Shown piece by piece: positions 10,416 through 19,281 of a DNA stretch of 64,000 nucleotides (position 1 is its first letter; each line of letters starts with the position of its first letter). The DNA comes from Methanobrevibacter sp. TLL-48-HuF1 (lineage in GTDB: Archaea > Methanobacteriota > Methanobacteria > Methanobacteriales > Methanobacteriaceae): assembly GCF_023617305.1 (NCBI RefSeq), contig NZ_CP081485.1, positions 1,354,501-1,418,500 on the forward strand, in the 5' to 3' direction. A program made the position numbers and the translations under genes. The notes under the pieces are model-generated. The model worked only from the letters and a program-made list of their open reading frames with translations. It did no database searches and was not told the origin of the DNA.

Positions 10416-10745
10416 ATGGCTCAAATGTTACCTATGATTCAAATTGTACCTGATATGAATCTTGCTTTAGATCCAGTTTCAGGTGTTATTGGTGCATCTT
10501 TAGGTGGGGGAGTTATCCTTTTATCTATGGATGAAGTAAACGAAGAAGTAGCAAAAATTCAAGGTGCTGCTGATGAGTTAGTAAGCTCTTTAGATCCTCA
10601 TACTAGTCCTGTTGGTGCTTATCCTGGAAGGGATGGTTCTTATCTTACTGCTGGTATGTTAACTAATGTTGTTTATGGATTTTTATTAGCATCATTTATT
10701 ATATTTGCTGCATTACCACTTTTAATGAGATGGGGGGTTTTATAG
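10416..10745 (+). CDS. mtrB: Tetrahydromethanopterin S-methyltransferase subunit B
   Basis: A 109-residue subunit with a soluble N-terminal part and one C-terminal membrane helix (about residues 83-104). The family pattern MLPMIQIVPDMNLALDPVSG is present at the start. An AGGAGG at 10402-10407 precedes the ATG. The mtrA ATG follows its stop without a gap. Confidence 0.96.
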   Translation: MAQMLPMIQIVPDMNLALDPVSGVIGASLGGGVILLSMDEVNEEVAKIQGAADELVSSLDPHTSPVGAYPGRDGSYLTAGMLTNVVYGFLLASFIIFAALPLLMRWGVL

Positions 10746-11465
10746 ATGGCTGATAAAAAAGAACCAGCAGCTGGCTGGCCGGTTATTAGTGGGGACTACA
10801 TTGTAGGAGATCCTGAAAGTCCTGTTGCAGTAACAACATTAGCTTCACATATTGAAGCAGAACTTTCTGGAGCAGCAATCGCAGGTCCATGTAAAACAGA
10901 AAATTTAGGTGTAGAAAAAGTTGTTGCAAACATTATATCTAATCCTAATATCCGTTTTTTAATTTTAGCTGGTGCTGAAGTACAAGGTCATATTACAGGT
11001 CAATCTTTCAAAGCATTACATGAAAATGGTGCAGACCCTGATAAAAAGAAAATTATTGGAGCAACTGGTGCAATTCCTTTTGTTGAAAATGTTCCTTTAG
11101 ATGGTGTTGAAAGATTCCAACAACAATTAGAAATTGTTGATTTAATTGACACTGAAGATGTTGGAGCAATCCAAGCTAAAATTAATGAATGTGTTGAAAA
11201 AGACCCTGGTGCTTTTGAAGAAGAAGCAATGGTTATTTCTGTCGAAGGTGACGATGGAGATGAAGATGAAGGAGAAGAAATTAAAGTTGTTTCAGCTGAA
11301 ACTGCTCTCATTGAAGCAAGAATGAGAAATATCAATACTAAAATAGATATGGTAGGATCAATTCAAAGAAACCTTGCAGGTAATTATGCTGGTAAAGTTC
11401 AAGGTATTATGATTGGTTTAGCATTCTCTTTAGTAATTGGAGCTTTATTCTTAGGTCTAATTTAA
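10746..11465 (+). CDS. mtrA: Tetrahydromethanopterin S-methyltransferase subunit A, corrinoid protein
   Basis: A 239-residue corrinoid-binding subunit that carries the methyl group on cobalt. His82 in [11 protein letters not shown] corresponds to the lower axial cobalt ligand (His84 in M. marburgensis). A soluble domain (about 1-170) is followed by an acidic linker rich in Glu, Asp and Gly and a single C-terminal helix (about 216-239) that anchors it in the membrane. The corrinoid supply links it to cobY at 14499; Mmp14 at 13008 may act on it. Confidence 0.98.
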   Translation: MADKKEPAAGWPVISGDYIVGDPESPVAVTTLASHIEAELSGAAIAGPCKTENLGVEKVVANIISNPNIRFLILAGAEVQGHITGQSFKALHENGADPDKKKIIGATGAIPFVENVPLDGVERFQQQLEIVDLIDTEDVGAIQAKINECVEKDPGAFEEEAMVISVEGDDGDEDEGEEIKVVSAETALIEARMRNINTKIDMVGSIQRNLAGNYAGKVQGIMIGLAFSLVIGALFLGLI

Positions 11466-11478
11466 GGAGGCATGAAAT

Positions 11479-11685
11479 ATGGTACAAATTTCTAATAAAC
11501 CTAATATAAACGGCATTAAAAATGCTTCTGAAGATGCTGATTACAGTTCAAAACTCATTGCAAGGGAAGGAAAACTTTTCGCAGGGTTATTAGCAACTAG
11601 GACTCAAGGTTTCGCTATTGGTATTCTTTTAGCTGTTATTTTACTAGTTCTTATTCCTGCTATTGTAAAATTATGTGGAATGTAG
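11479..11685 (+). CDS. mtrF: Tetrahydromethanopterin S-methyltransferase subunit F
   Basis: A 68-residue subunit with a short cytoplasmic N-terminus and one membrane helix (about residues 47-66). Its N-terminal part (YSSKLIAREGKLFAGLLATR, about 22-41) resembles the region just before the MtrA membrane anchor. An AGGAGG site lies between mtrA and this ATG. Confidence 0.95.
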   Translation: MVQISNKPNINGIKNASEDADYSSKLIAREGKLFAGLLATRTQGFAIGILLAVILLVLIPAIVKLCGM

Positions 11686-11697
11686 AGGTGTTTATAT

Positions 11698-11940
11698 ATG
11701 AGTGATGAAGAAAAATCAATACCTCAAGTAATGGTTTCATCAGATGATTTAAAAGATATCATCGCTAAATTAGATGATGCTGAAGAAAAAGTGGATTTTA
11801 CTGTGGGGGAATATTATCAACGTTTAGGTCAACAAACAGGTAGAGATGTTGGTATTTTATACGGTTTAATAATCGGTTTATTAATTTTAGTAGTAGTTAT
11901 GAAATTCAATTTACTTACATTAATAGCTGCTATATTATAG
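11698..11940 (+). CDS. mtrG: Tetrahydromethanopterin S-methyltransferase subunit G
   Basis: An 80-residue subunit with an acidic helical N-terminal part (ASP/GLU/LYS rich, about 1-40) and a C-terminal membrane helix (about 54-79). The motif [19 protein letters not shown] precedes the helix. It lies 12 bases after mtrF and 12 before mtrH. Confidence 0.95.
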   Translation: MSDEEKSIPQVMVSSDDLKDIIAKLDDAEEKVDFTVGEYYQRLGQQTGRDVGILYGLIIGLLILVVVMKFNLLTLIAAIL

Positions 11941-11952
11941 GAGGATTGCGTA

Positions 11953-12891
11953 ATGTTTAGATTTGATAAAGAGCAAGTTGTATTTGACTTTGCTGGTGTA
12001 AAAATGGGAGGTCAACCAGGGGAATATCCTACTGTATTAGCAGGTACTATTTTCTACGGTGGACACAATATTATTAGTGATGAATTAACAGGTGATTTTG
12101 ATAAAAGTAGAGCAGAATCTTTAGTTAATGACATGGTTGAAATGTCTGATGTAACAGGTAACCCATGTATTGTACAAGTTTTCGGTCAAACTGAAGAAGC
12201 TATTGTAAAATACATTGAGTATATTGGTGATATCTGTGATAAACCATTCCTTATAGATTCTACTTCCGGTGATGCTAGAGTTGCTGGTGCACAATATGCT
12301 GATGAAGTTGGTTTAACTGAAAGAGCTATTTACAACTCCATCAACATGGCTGCAGATAAATCAGAATTGGATGCTCTTGCAGAAACTGATATCTCTGCTT
12401 CCATTATCTTAGGTTTCAACCCAATGAATGCTACCGTTGACGGTAAAATGGCAATGTGGGAAAACGGAGATGATGGAGCTTACGAAAAAGGTTTACTTGA
12501 AGTAGCTGCTGATTGTGGTATCGACAAGTTCATGATGGATACTGCAGTTACTCCATTAGGACAAGGTGCAGGTATTGCTGCAAAAACTACTTTTGCAGAA
12601 AAAGCTAAATGGGGATATCCAGTAGGTTCTGGTATTCACAATGTACCTTCTGCTTGGGATTGGTTAAGAGACTACAAAAAAGCTGGAAACAAAACTGCTT
12701 ACACTGTTTGTGATATTGGTGCAAACATTGTTCAAGTTATGACTGGTGGAGACTTCGTTCTCTTTGGACCTATCGATAACGCTAAAATAGCATTCCCTGC
12801 TGTAGCACAAACTGATATGTTCATTGCAGAAGCAGCTGCTGACTTCGGTACTGAAGCTGTTGAAGATCACCCAATCAACAAATTAGTATAG
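11953..12891 (+). CDS. mtrH: Tetrahydromethanopterin S-methyltransferase subunit H
   Basis: A 312-residue soluble TIM-barrel subunit that transfers the methyl group from methyl-H4MPT to the cobalt of MtrA. The sequence begins MFRFDKEQVVFDFAGVKMGG and includes FLIDSTSGDARVAGAQYADE (about 95-114), both characteristic. Last gene of the operon; its stop codon is part of a terminator hairpin at 12889-12910. Strong codon bias agrees with high expression. Confidence 0.97.
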   Translation: MFRFDKEQVVFDFAGVKMGGQPGEYPTVLAGTIFYGGHNIISDELTGDFDKSRAESLVNDMVEMSDVTGNPCIVQVFGQTEEAIVKYIEYIGDICDKPFLIDSTSGDARVAGAQYADEVGLTERAIYNSINMAADKSELDALAETDISASIILGFNPMNATVDGKMAMWENGDDGAYEKGLLEVAADCGIDKFMMDTAVTPLGQGAGIAAKTTFAEKAKWGYPVGSGIHNVPSAWDWLRDYKKAGNKTAYTVCDIGANIVQVMTGGDFVLFGPIDNAKIAFPAVAQTDMFIAEAAADFGTEAVEDHPINKLV

Positions 12892-12910
12892 ATTAGTTTA
12901 TTCTAATCTA
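12889..12910 (+). terminator. Terminator hairpin after mtrH
   Basis: An eight-pair stem, TAGATTAG and CTAATCTA, encloses TTTATT and starts on the mtrH stop codon. It is followed by a pyrimidine tract with seven consecutive T at about 12921. This separates the mtr operon from mmp14. Confidence 0.65.
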
Positions 12911-12944
12911 TTCTCTTACTTTTTTTCAAATTCATTTAATAAGA

Positions 12945-12953
12945 TTTATATTA
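12945..12953 (+). promoter_or_regulatory. TATA box of mmp14
   Basis: TTTATATTA, 63 bases upstream of the mmp14 ATG and identical to the mcr, mtr and mvh boxes. The leader would be about 35 nucleotides, much shorter than for those three operons. Confidence 0.5.
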
Positions 12954-13007
12954 TTATAAAAAGATATTATTAACTAACTTTTAATACAGTTTATTGAGGT
13001 TTGAATA

Positions 13008-14477
13008 ATGTCTTTTTTAGGTAAAATTTTTAATAAAGGTCCTAAACCTATAATAGCTAAGTCTCATGAAGGAAATTTAGATTCTTTAAGGGCTAATAGG
13101 GCTGGACCGCAAAGTCCTGGTGCTGTTAAAAAACCAGATGTTTTTTATGTAACTGCTTCTGTAGAGTTAGGTAACACTACAACCAAATGTATTGTTATGG
13201 CTACTAATTTAAACACTAGTGAATGTTATCTGCTCAATAAAACAGTGAAAATGACTAGAGATATTCGTCCGCCTAAACCTAATGAAGAAGTTTTTGGTAA
13301 AACTGTTTGGGGTATTGAACTTTCAAAAGAAGCTGTTGCTGATTTAATTAAGGATACGGTTTTGGAATCTTTAAAAAAAGCTCATGTTGATAAAGATAAT
13401 GATTTGGATTTTGTAGTTAGATCTACTGGTGTAACTGCAGGTTTTGCTACTGCTGAAGAAGCAGGCCAATTAGTTATTGCATTAGCTGACGGCTGTTTAG
13501 ATGCAGGCATCCCACCAAGAAAAATGTCTCCTGCTATGAGTGTTTCCCAACTTCCTGAAAGATTGCAAAAACATTCTCTTTTAAATAATGTAATGTTTGA
13601 TGGTGCTGTAGTTAGTGTTGTTCCTCCTAAAGGTAAGGAAACTGTTGCAAATGAGATGGAAGGTGAACTTGTTACTGCAGGTATTAAATTAGGAGCTAAA
13701 TGGACTGATGTTGATTATAGAAATCCATGTATTTCTTTAGATTTCGGATCCACATTAGCTGGCCGTATTGTTAATGATAATCAGCCTTATGCAAATACTG
13801 TAGGTAATTTTTTAGGTTTGGCTGGTGTAGTTAGTGATTCTTTAGCTAGAGGTTCCGGTGAAATTGATAAGAATAATGGAGCTGCTTTAGATTTGTATTC
13901 TGATAAATTGATTAAGAAAGCCAATACTAAAAAAGCTCAAGCTAATGCTGAAGAAGCTCATAAATTAATTGATATTCGTAAAGTTCCTATGGATGTAGAT
14001 AGATTCGGTACTGTTCCATTAGATCCTGTTGCTTCTGAAAATGCAGGTACAACTTTAATTGGTTGTGATGTAGGTGTTAATGGTGATAAATTAGAAGATT
14101 TAATGGATCTTGGAGCTAAATTCTATGACAGAGATGGTCTTCCAACATTATTGTCTACTATGGATTATGTAAGTACTAAAATTGTTACACGTGTTTTGGA
14201 TGTTGCATTTGAGGAAAATGTTGTTACTCCCGGTTCTGCATTAGGTATTACTGGAAGAGCAGGTATTACTGGACGTAAACCACAGCTTATTTTAGAAGCG
14301 GTTCAGGATAAGTTTGATAAAGTTGTATTTGTTGAAGACGGTTTGGCTTTAGGTTCAGCTATTATGGCTCGCTGTATGAATTCTATGGGAACTCAAAAAT
14401 CACCTATTGGGGGCTGCCAAGGTCAAAAATGTATTCTCGGTAAGAGGATGAAATTACAGGGCAGCAAATATGCATAA
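13008..14477 (+). CDS. mmp14: Methanogenesis marker protein 14 (Mmp14), ASKHA-like ATPase fold
   Basis: A 489-residue protein of the methanogen-specific marker 14 family, function unknown. I see ATPase-like motifs of the actin/Hsp70/sugar-kinase type: SVELGNTTTKCIV (about 51-63), CISLDFGSTLAG (about 243-254) and EDGLALGSAIMA near 450-461. Two cysteines close to the C-terminus (CQGQKC) could bind metal. It follows mtrH directly. Corrinoid-protein reductive activators use a similar fold to re-reduce cobalt, so I infer, without proof, a role in reactivating the MtrA corrinoid. It has its own promoter and terminates just before cobY. Confidence 0.85.
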   Translation: MSFLGKIFNKGPKPIIAKSHEGNLDSLRANRAGPQSPGAVKKPDVFYVTASVELGNTTTKCIVMATNLNTSECYLLNKTVKMTRDIRPPKPNEEVFGKTVWGIELSKEAVADLIKDTVLESLKKAHVDKDNDLDFVVRSTGVTAGFATAEEAGQLVIALADGCLDAGIPPRKMSPAMSVSQLPERLQKHSLLNNVMFDGAVVSVVPPKGKETVANEMEGELVTAGIKLGAKWTDVDYRNPCISLDFGSTLAGRIVNDNQPYANTVGNFLGLAGVVSDSLARGSGEIDKNNGAALDLYSDKLIKKANTKKAQANAEEAHKLIDIRKVPMDVDRFGTVPLDPVASENAGTTLIGCDVGVNGDKLEDLMDLGAKFYDRDGLPTLLSTMDYVSTKIVTRVLDVAFEENVVTPGSALGITGRAGITGRKPQLILEAVQDKFDKVVFVEDGLALGSAIMARCMNSMGTQKSPIGGCQGQKCILGKRMKLQGSKYA

Positions 14478-14498
14478 TTGATTCTAAAGGTTTTTGTC

Positions 14499-15116
14499 AT
14501 GATTTATGCTATTGTTATGGCTGGAGGTAGGGGAACTCGTCTGAAAGTTGATGTTGAAAAACCTCTATTTAAATTACATGGCAAACCTTTAATTAAATAT
14601 GTTCTTGATAATATTTCTTCATCTAAATTAGTTGAAGATGTTGTTATTGCTGTAAGTTCCCATACTCAAGAAACAACCAAATATTTGGAATCATTAAATG
14701 GAAATTTTCAAATTTTAGACACTAGTGGAATTGATTATTTAAATGATTTGTCTTATATTCTAACTCTTTTTGAGTCTGAATCAAAAAATGATATCTTATT
14801 ATTTATTAATGCAGATTTACCGTTTATTAGTGGTGAAACTATTGATTTTGTATTGACTAAATATTTGGAATCTGCTAAAGATTCTTTGTCTACTCAGGTT
14901 CCTGTTGAAATTTTTAAAAAATTAGATTTGGAATATTCCTATGAATTTAATGGCAGTGTACCTTCTGGTTTGAATGTTTTAAGAAGTGTTAATGAAATTC
15001 AGGAGGAGGAGCAACTTATTTTGCCTAAAATTGAATTGGCATTAAATATTAATACCCTTAAAGACAGTATTGTTGCTGAAAAATTTTATCAGGCTTTCAT
15101 TAATAAAACTATTTAA
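14499..15116 (+). CDS. cobY: Adenosylcobinamide-phosphate guanylyltransferase
   Basis: A 205-residue nucleotidyltransferase starting MIYAIVMAGGRGTRL, the GTP-binding signature. The middle and C-terminal segments (EFNGSVPSGLNVLR and IELALNINTLKD) match archaeal CobY, which activates adenosylcobinamide phosphate with GTP in the final stage of cobamide synthesis. The ATG at 14499 is chosen over a TTG at 14478 that abuts the mmp14 stop. It lies 21 bases after mmp14, probably in one transcript, which links cobamide supply to the Mtr corrinoid protein. Confidence 0.85.
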   Translation: MIYAIVMAGGRGTRLKVDVEKPLFKLHGKPLIKYVLDNISSSKLVEDVVIAVSSHTQETTKYLESLNGNFQILDTSGIDYLNDLSYILTLFESESKNDILLFINADLPFISGETIDFVLTKYLESAKDSLSTQVPVEIFKKLDLEYSYEFNGSVPSGLNVLRSVNEIQEEEQLILPKIELALNINTLKDSIVAEKFYQAFINKTI

Positions 15117-15177
15117 ATTTAAATATGATGAAATTAAAATATTTTATATAATTAATGAAAATTTGTCAGGTGATGTG

Positions 15178-15444
15178 ATGGAAAATAAACAAATTCCCAA
15201 AAGAGAAGAAAAGTTATGGAGCGAAATTAAAAATTATCAGGTAGCTACTAATAATGCTCGTATTCTTGGTGTCTTAGATGAATTAATTATCAACGAAAAA
15301 ACTGGAAAAATTGTTGATATAGCTATTAGGGTAGAAAGCGGTCGCAATATTCATGTTAAAGGTGCTAAAAGAAATGGAGATATATTATTAGTTCCTTTTG
15401 CTAAAGTAGAAAAAGTCGGTGAATTCATTATTGTAACTGAATAA
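15178..15444 (+). CDS. PRC-barrel domain protein
   Basis: An 88-residue small protein with a PRC-barrel pattern (NARILGVLDELIINEKTGKI, then a strand-rich second half ending VPFAKVEKVGEFIIVTE). PRC-barrel proteins in methanogens occur near RNA-processing or cell-division genes; no specific function can be given here. The ATG at 15178 follows a CAGG stretch; in-frame upstream codons back to 15070 would overlap cobY and are unlikely. Confidence 0.75.
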   Translation: MENKQIPKREEKLWSEIKNYQVATNNARILGVLDELIINEKTGKIVDIAIRVESGRNIHVKGAKRNGDILLVPFAKVEKVGEFIIVTE

Positions 15445-15553
15445 TATTATTTTTCAGTTACCATGTCTATTTTTTTTATTTAAATTGCTTCTTTTTGGTT
15501 GAGCATTAACTTTTTTTAAAACATTTGTATGTAAGATTTATAATTATAACATA

Positions 15554-15562
15554 TTTATATAT
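15554..15562 (+). promoter_or_regulatory. TATA-like box of sufCB
   Basis: TTTATATAT, 66 bases before the sufC ATG in a 175-base AT-rich gap. The spacing suits a leader of about 40 nucleotides. Confidence 0.4.
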
Positions 15563-15619
15563 CTTAATTTAAATGTAATAGTGTTGTATAATTTATGTCT
15601 TTTTAAATAAGGTGATAAG

Positions 15620-16378
15620 ATGTTACTCGAAATTGAAAATTTGGCTGTGGAAGTGGCCGGCAAAAGAGTTTTGAAGGATATTAATCTTTCAATTGATGAG
15701 GGGGAGACTCATGTTCTTTTAGGCCCGAATGGTGCTGGTAAAAGTACATTGTTTTTAACAATTCTTGGTTTTCCACAATATAATGTAGTTAATGGAACAA
15801 TTAAATTCAAAGGTAAAGATATTACTAATTTAACTACAGCTGAACGTGTCCAATTAGGAATTGGAGTAAGTTTCCAATCTCCACCATCTATTCGTGGAGT
15901 GTCAGTTCGTGATTTGCTTAAAATTGAATCTCATCAAGAAATTAATGAACCGTTAAATGCCAGAATGTTGGAATTGGCTCAAAAACTTAAATTTAATGAT
16001 GAATTTTTAGACAGGGATGTTAATTTCGGATTTTCCGGAGGGGAAGTTAAACGTTCTGAAATTTTACAGTTACTTGCTCAAATGCCTGATTTCACTATGT
16101 TTGATGAGCCGGATTCCGGTGTGGATATTGAAAATGTTGAATTGATAGCTAGTGAAATTGGTACTTTACTTGATAAGGATTTAAAACATGATTCTAGAAA
16201 AAGAAGCGGTCTTTTAATTACTCATTTAGGTTATATTTTGAATTTTGTAAGTGCTGATAAAGCTCATGTTTTAATGGATGGTAAAATAGCTTGTTCAGGT
16301 AATCCTGCTGAGATTATTGAGGATATTAGGAAAGAAGGTTTCAATGGATGTGTTGAATGTGCGCAATGTATTAAATGA
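15620..16378 (+). CDS. sufC: Fe-S cluster assembly ATPase SufC
   Basis: A 252-residue ABC-type ATPase with Walker A GPNGAGKS (35-42), signature FSGGEVKRSE (about 142-151) and Walker B followed by DEPDSGVD, the form typical of SufC. It pairs with SufB to build and transfer Fe-S clusters, the minimal system of archaea. Unusual is the C-terminal tail GCVECAQCIK with three closely spaced cysteines (C-x2-C-x2-C), which could bind metal. The bases for this tail overlap the start of sufB. Confidence 0.92.
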   Translation: MLLEIENLAVEVAGKRVLKDINLSIDEGETHVLLGPNGAGKSTLFLTILGFPQYNVVNGTIKFKGKDITNLTTAERVQLGIGVSFQSPPSIRGVSVRDLLKIESHQEINEPLNARMLELAQKLKFNDEFLDRDVNFGFSGGEVKRSEILQLLAQMPDFTMFDEPDSGVDIENVELIASEIGTLLDKDLKHDSRKRSGLLITHLGYILNFVSADKAHVLMDGKIACSGNPAEIIEDIRKEGFNGCVECAQCIK

Positions 16379-17594
16379 TGCTGAAAGAGCTAAAGATAAA
16401 AAAGCTCCACTTGGTGTAGATGTTACAATTGAAAATTTTTCAGATGAAATTATAGATGGAATTGATCTTTTAGATGATTTGGATGATGTATCTAAAAAGA
16501 CTAAGAATACTCTTTTAAAAGTTGGAGTAGATACAGAAGAAAAGGGAAGGTCAGGTTCATTTTTACAAGTTGATCAGTCTAATGTATTTACAAATAATTC
16601 AATGTCTGATTCAGTTGAAGTCATGAATATTGGTGTTGCTTTAGATAAATATCATTGGGTTAAAGATTATATGTGGAATGTTGTAAAACCTGATGCAGAT
16701 AAATATACTGCTAAAACAGCTTTACGTGAAGAAAAAGACGGAATTAAAAGCGGATATTTTGTAAGGTCATTACCTGGAACTAAAGAGGTTTTCCCTGTAC
16801 AGGCATGTATGTTTATTAGTGATGAAGATATTATGCAAACTGCCCATAATGTTATTATCGCTGAAGAAAACTCTGAACTGCATTTAATTACAGGATGTGC
16901 AACTGGTGAGGATATTTCATCTGCAATGCATGTTGGAGTATCTGAACTCTATGTAAAACCCGGTGCTAAAATAACTTTTACCATGGTTCATAATTGGGCA
17001 GAACAGGTGGAAGTACGTCCAAGAACAGGAATTAAGGTTGAAGAAAACGGTACATACTTAAATAATTATATTTTAACCAGTCCGGTCAATACTTTACAGT
17101 CTTATCCTACTGCTTATTGTGATGGTGCAAATTCCAGAGCAATTTTCCAAAGTATTCAGGGAGGTAAAAAAGATTCTGTTATTGATGTAGGTTCAAGAGC
17201 TTATCTTAACGCTCCCGGTGCAAGAGGAGAAGTTATTTCTCGTGCAGTATCTCAGGATGAATCTCAAATATTTGCTAGAGGACATTTAGCTGGAACTGTT
17301 CCTGAAGTTAAAGGTCATTTGGAATGTCATGGGTTGGTATTGTCTGATGACAGTATGATTTATGCTGTTCCTGAACTTGAGGCAAGTTCTGCAAATCTTG
17401 AAATGTCTCACGAAGCAGCAGTTGGAAAAATTGATGAAGACGAAATCAATTATCTGACTTCAAGAGGAATAACTGAAGAAGAAGCAGCTTCCATGATTGT
17501 AAGAGGTTTCTTAAGTATGGATATTACAGGACTTCCTGATGAATTAGCTGCCGATACTCAAAAAATGATTGATATGAGTGTAGATGGGATGTAA
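16344..17594 (+). CDS. sufB: Fe-S cluster scaffold SufB/SufD family
   Basis: A 416-residue member of the SufBD beta-helix family, the scaffold partner of SufC. Supporting segments are CATGEDISSAMHVGVSELYV and EVISRAVSQDESQIFARGHL, and the glutamate/cysteine-containing C-terminal part. I chose the ATG at 16344, which overlaps sufC by 35 bases and follows GAAGG. Only one SufBD protein is present, so it probably forms a homodimer. Confidence 0.9.
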   Translation: MDVLNVRNVLNDAERAKDKKAPLGVDVTIENFSDEIIDGIDLLDDLDDVSKKTKNTLLKVGVDTEEKGRSGSFLQVDQSNVFTNNSMSDSVEVMNIGVALDKYHWVKDYMWNVVKPDADKYTAKTALREEKDGIKSGYFVRSLPGTKEVFPVQACMFISDEDIMQTAHNVIIAEENSELHLITGCATGEDISSAMHVGVSELYVKPGAKITFTMVHNWAEQVEVRPRTGIKVEENGTYLNNYILTSPVNTLQSYPTAYCDGANSRAIFQSIQGGKKDSVIDVGSRAYLNAPGARGEVISRAVSQDESQIFARGHLAGTVPEVKGHLECHGLVLSDDSMIYAVPELEASSANLEMSHEAAVGKIDEDEINYLTSRGITEEEAASMIVRGFLSMDITGLPDELAADTQKMIDMSVDGM

Positions 17595-17697
17595 TTCATC
17601 TTATTTTTCTTTTTTTTAAATTTTAACTTTTTTTATTAGCTTCTTAAAATCTTGTTTTATACTATATAAACTTTTTGGCTTTAAGTTCTAAGTAACC

Positions 17698-17706
17698 TTT
17701 ATATTA
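17698..17706 (+). promoter_or_regulatory. TATA box of the mvh operon
   Basis: TTTATATTA, 215 bases upstream of mvhD and identical to those of mcr, mtr and mmp14. The predicted leader is about 190 nucleotides, the longest of the four. Confidence 0.5.
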
Positions 17707-17747
17707 ATTATTATAGTAATATATTAATCAGTACGTTAATGTTATGC

Positions 17748-17759
17748 TGAGCTAGCTCA
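17748..17759 (+). promoter_or_regulatory. Palindrome in the mvh leader, candidate operator
   Basis: TGAGCTAGCTCA is a perfect 12-base palindrome that is GC-richer than its surroundings, about 20-25 bases after the inferred transcription start. It could bind a dimeric regulator. Confidence 0.35.
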
Positions 17760-17912
17760 TTAAGTACATAAAATTGTGAATTAAGGTAAAAAATTAAGGT
17801 ATGACTAAATTTTTTGTCTTAAAGAAGAATTTAAAAAATTTTTTAAATTTGAATAATCTGGTTTGAAAATAATTTCAAATTAGTAAAAATATGATAGAGG
17901 AGGATAAACTCT

Positions 17913-18338
17913 ATGGCTGATGATGTAAAAATTGTAATGTTTTGTTGCAACTGGTGTTCCTATGGAGGAGCAGACACAGCAGGTACTGCAAGGATGCAAT
18001 ACCCACCGAATATTAGAGTTATTCGTGTAATGTGTTCTGGAAGAATTGACCCACAATTTGTGTTAAAAGCATTTAAAGAAGGGGCAGATGGTGTATTTGT
18101 AGCTGGATGTCACATGGGTGACTGCCACTATGATGCTGGAAATTATAAGTTAGATCGTAGAATGAGATTAATCTACAAACTTGTTGAAGATATGGGAATT
18201 GGAAAAGAAAGAGTTCACCACGATTGGATTTCCGCATCCGAAGGTGAAAAATTCTCTGAAGCTGTTAAAATGATGGTTAACAGAATCAAAGAATTAGGTC
18301 CTGCACCATTAAAAGAACAATTAGATGCTGAAAACTAG
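17913..18338 (+). CDS. mvhD: F420-non-reducing hydrogenase iron-sulfur subunit D
   Basis: The 141-residue MvhD subunit, which passes electrons from the hydrogenase to heterodisulfide reductase HdrA. Its cysteines ([10 protein letters not shown] at 10-19, [17 protein letters not shown]) form the [2Fe-2S] site. An AGGAGG site precedes the ATG. First gene of mvhDGAB. No hdr genes lie in the window, so the partner is encoded elsewhere. Confidence 0.96.
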   Translation: MADDVKIVMFCCNWCSYGGADTAGTARMQYPPNIRVIRVMCSGRIDPQFVLKAFKEGADGVFVAGCHMGDCHYDAGNYKLDRRMRLIYKLVEDMGIGKERVHHDWISASEGEKFSEAVKMMVNRIKELGPAPLKEQLDAEN

Positions 18339-18353
18339 ATTGGAGGAGTTATT

Positions 18354-19280
<927 letters not shown>

Positions 19281-19281
19281 T

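Larger units (their letters stand above)
17595..17912 (+). other. 318-base intergenic region with the mvh promoter and leader
   Basis: It holds no credible gene. In order: a T-run after sufB, TATA box TTTATATTA at 17698-17706, palindrome TGAGCTAGCTCA at 17748-17759, two direct copies of AATTAAGGTA at 17779-17788 and 17792-17801, a 22-base AT palindrome at 17828-17849, an inverted repeat TTTGAAA/TTTCAAA at 17862-17879, and a GAGGAGG ribosome site at 17897-17903. Confidence 0.6.
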
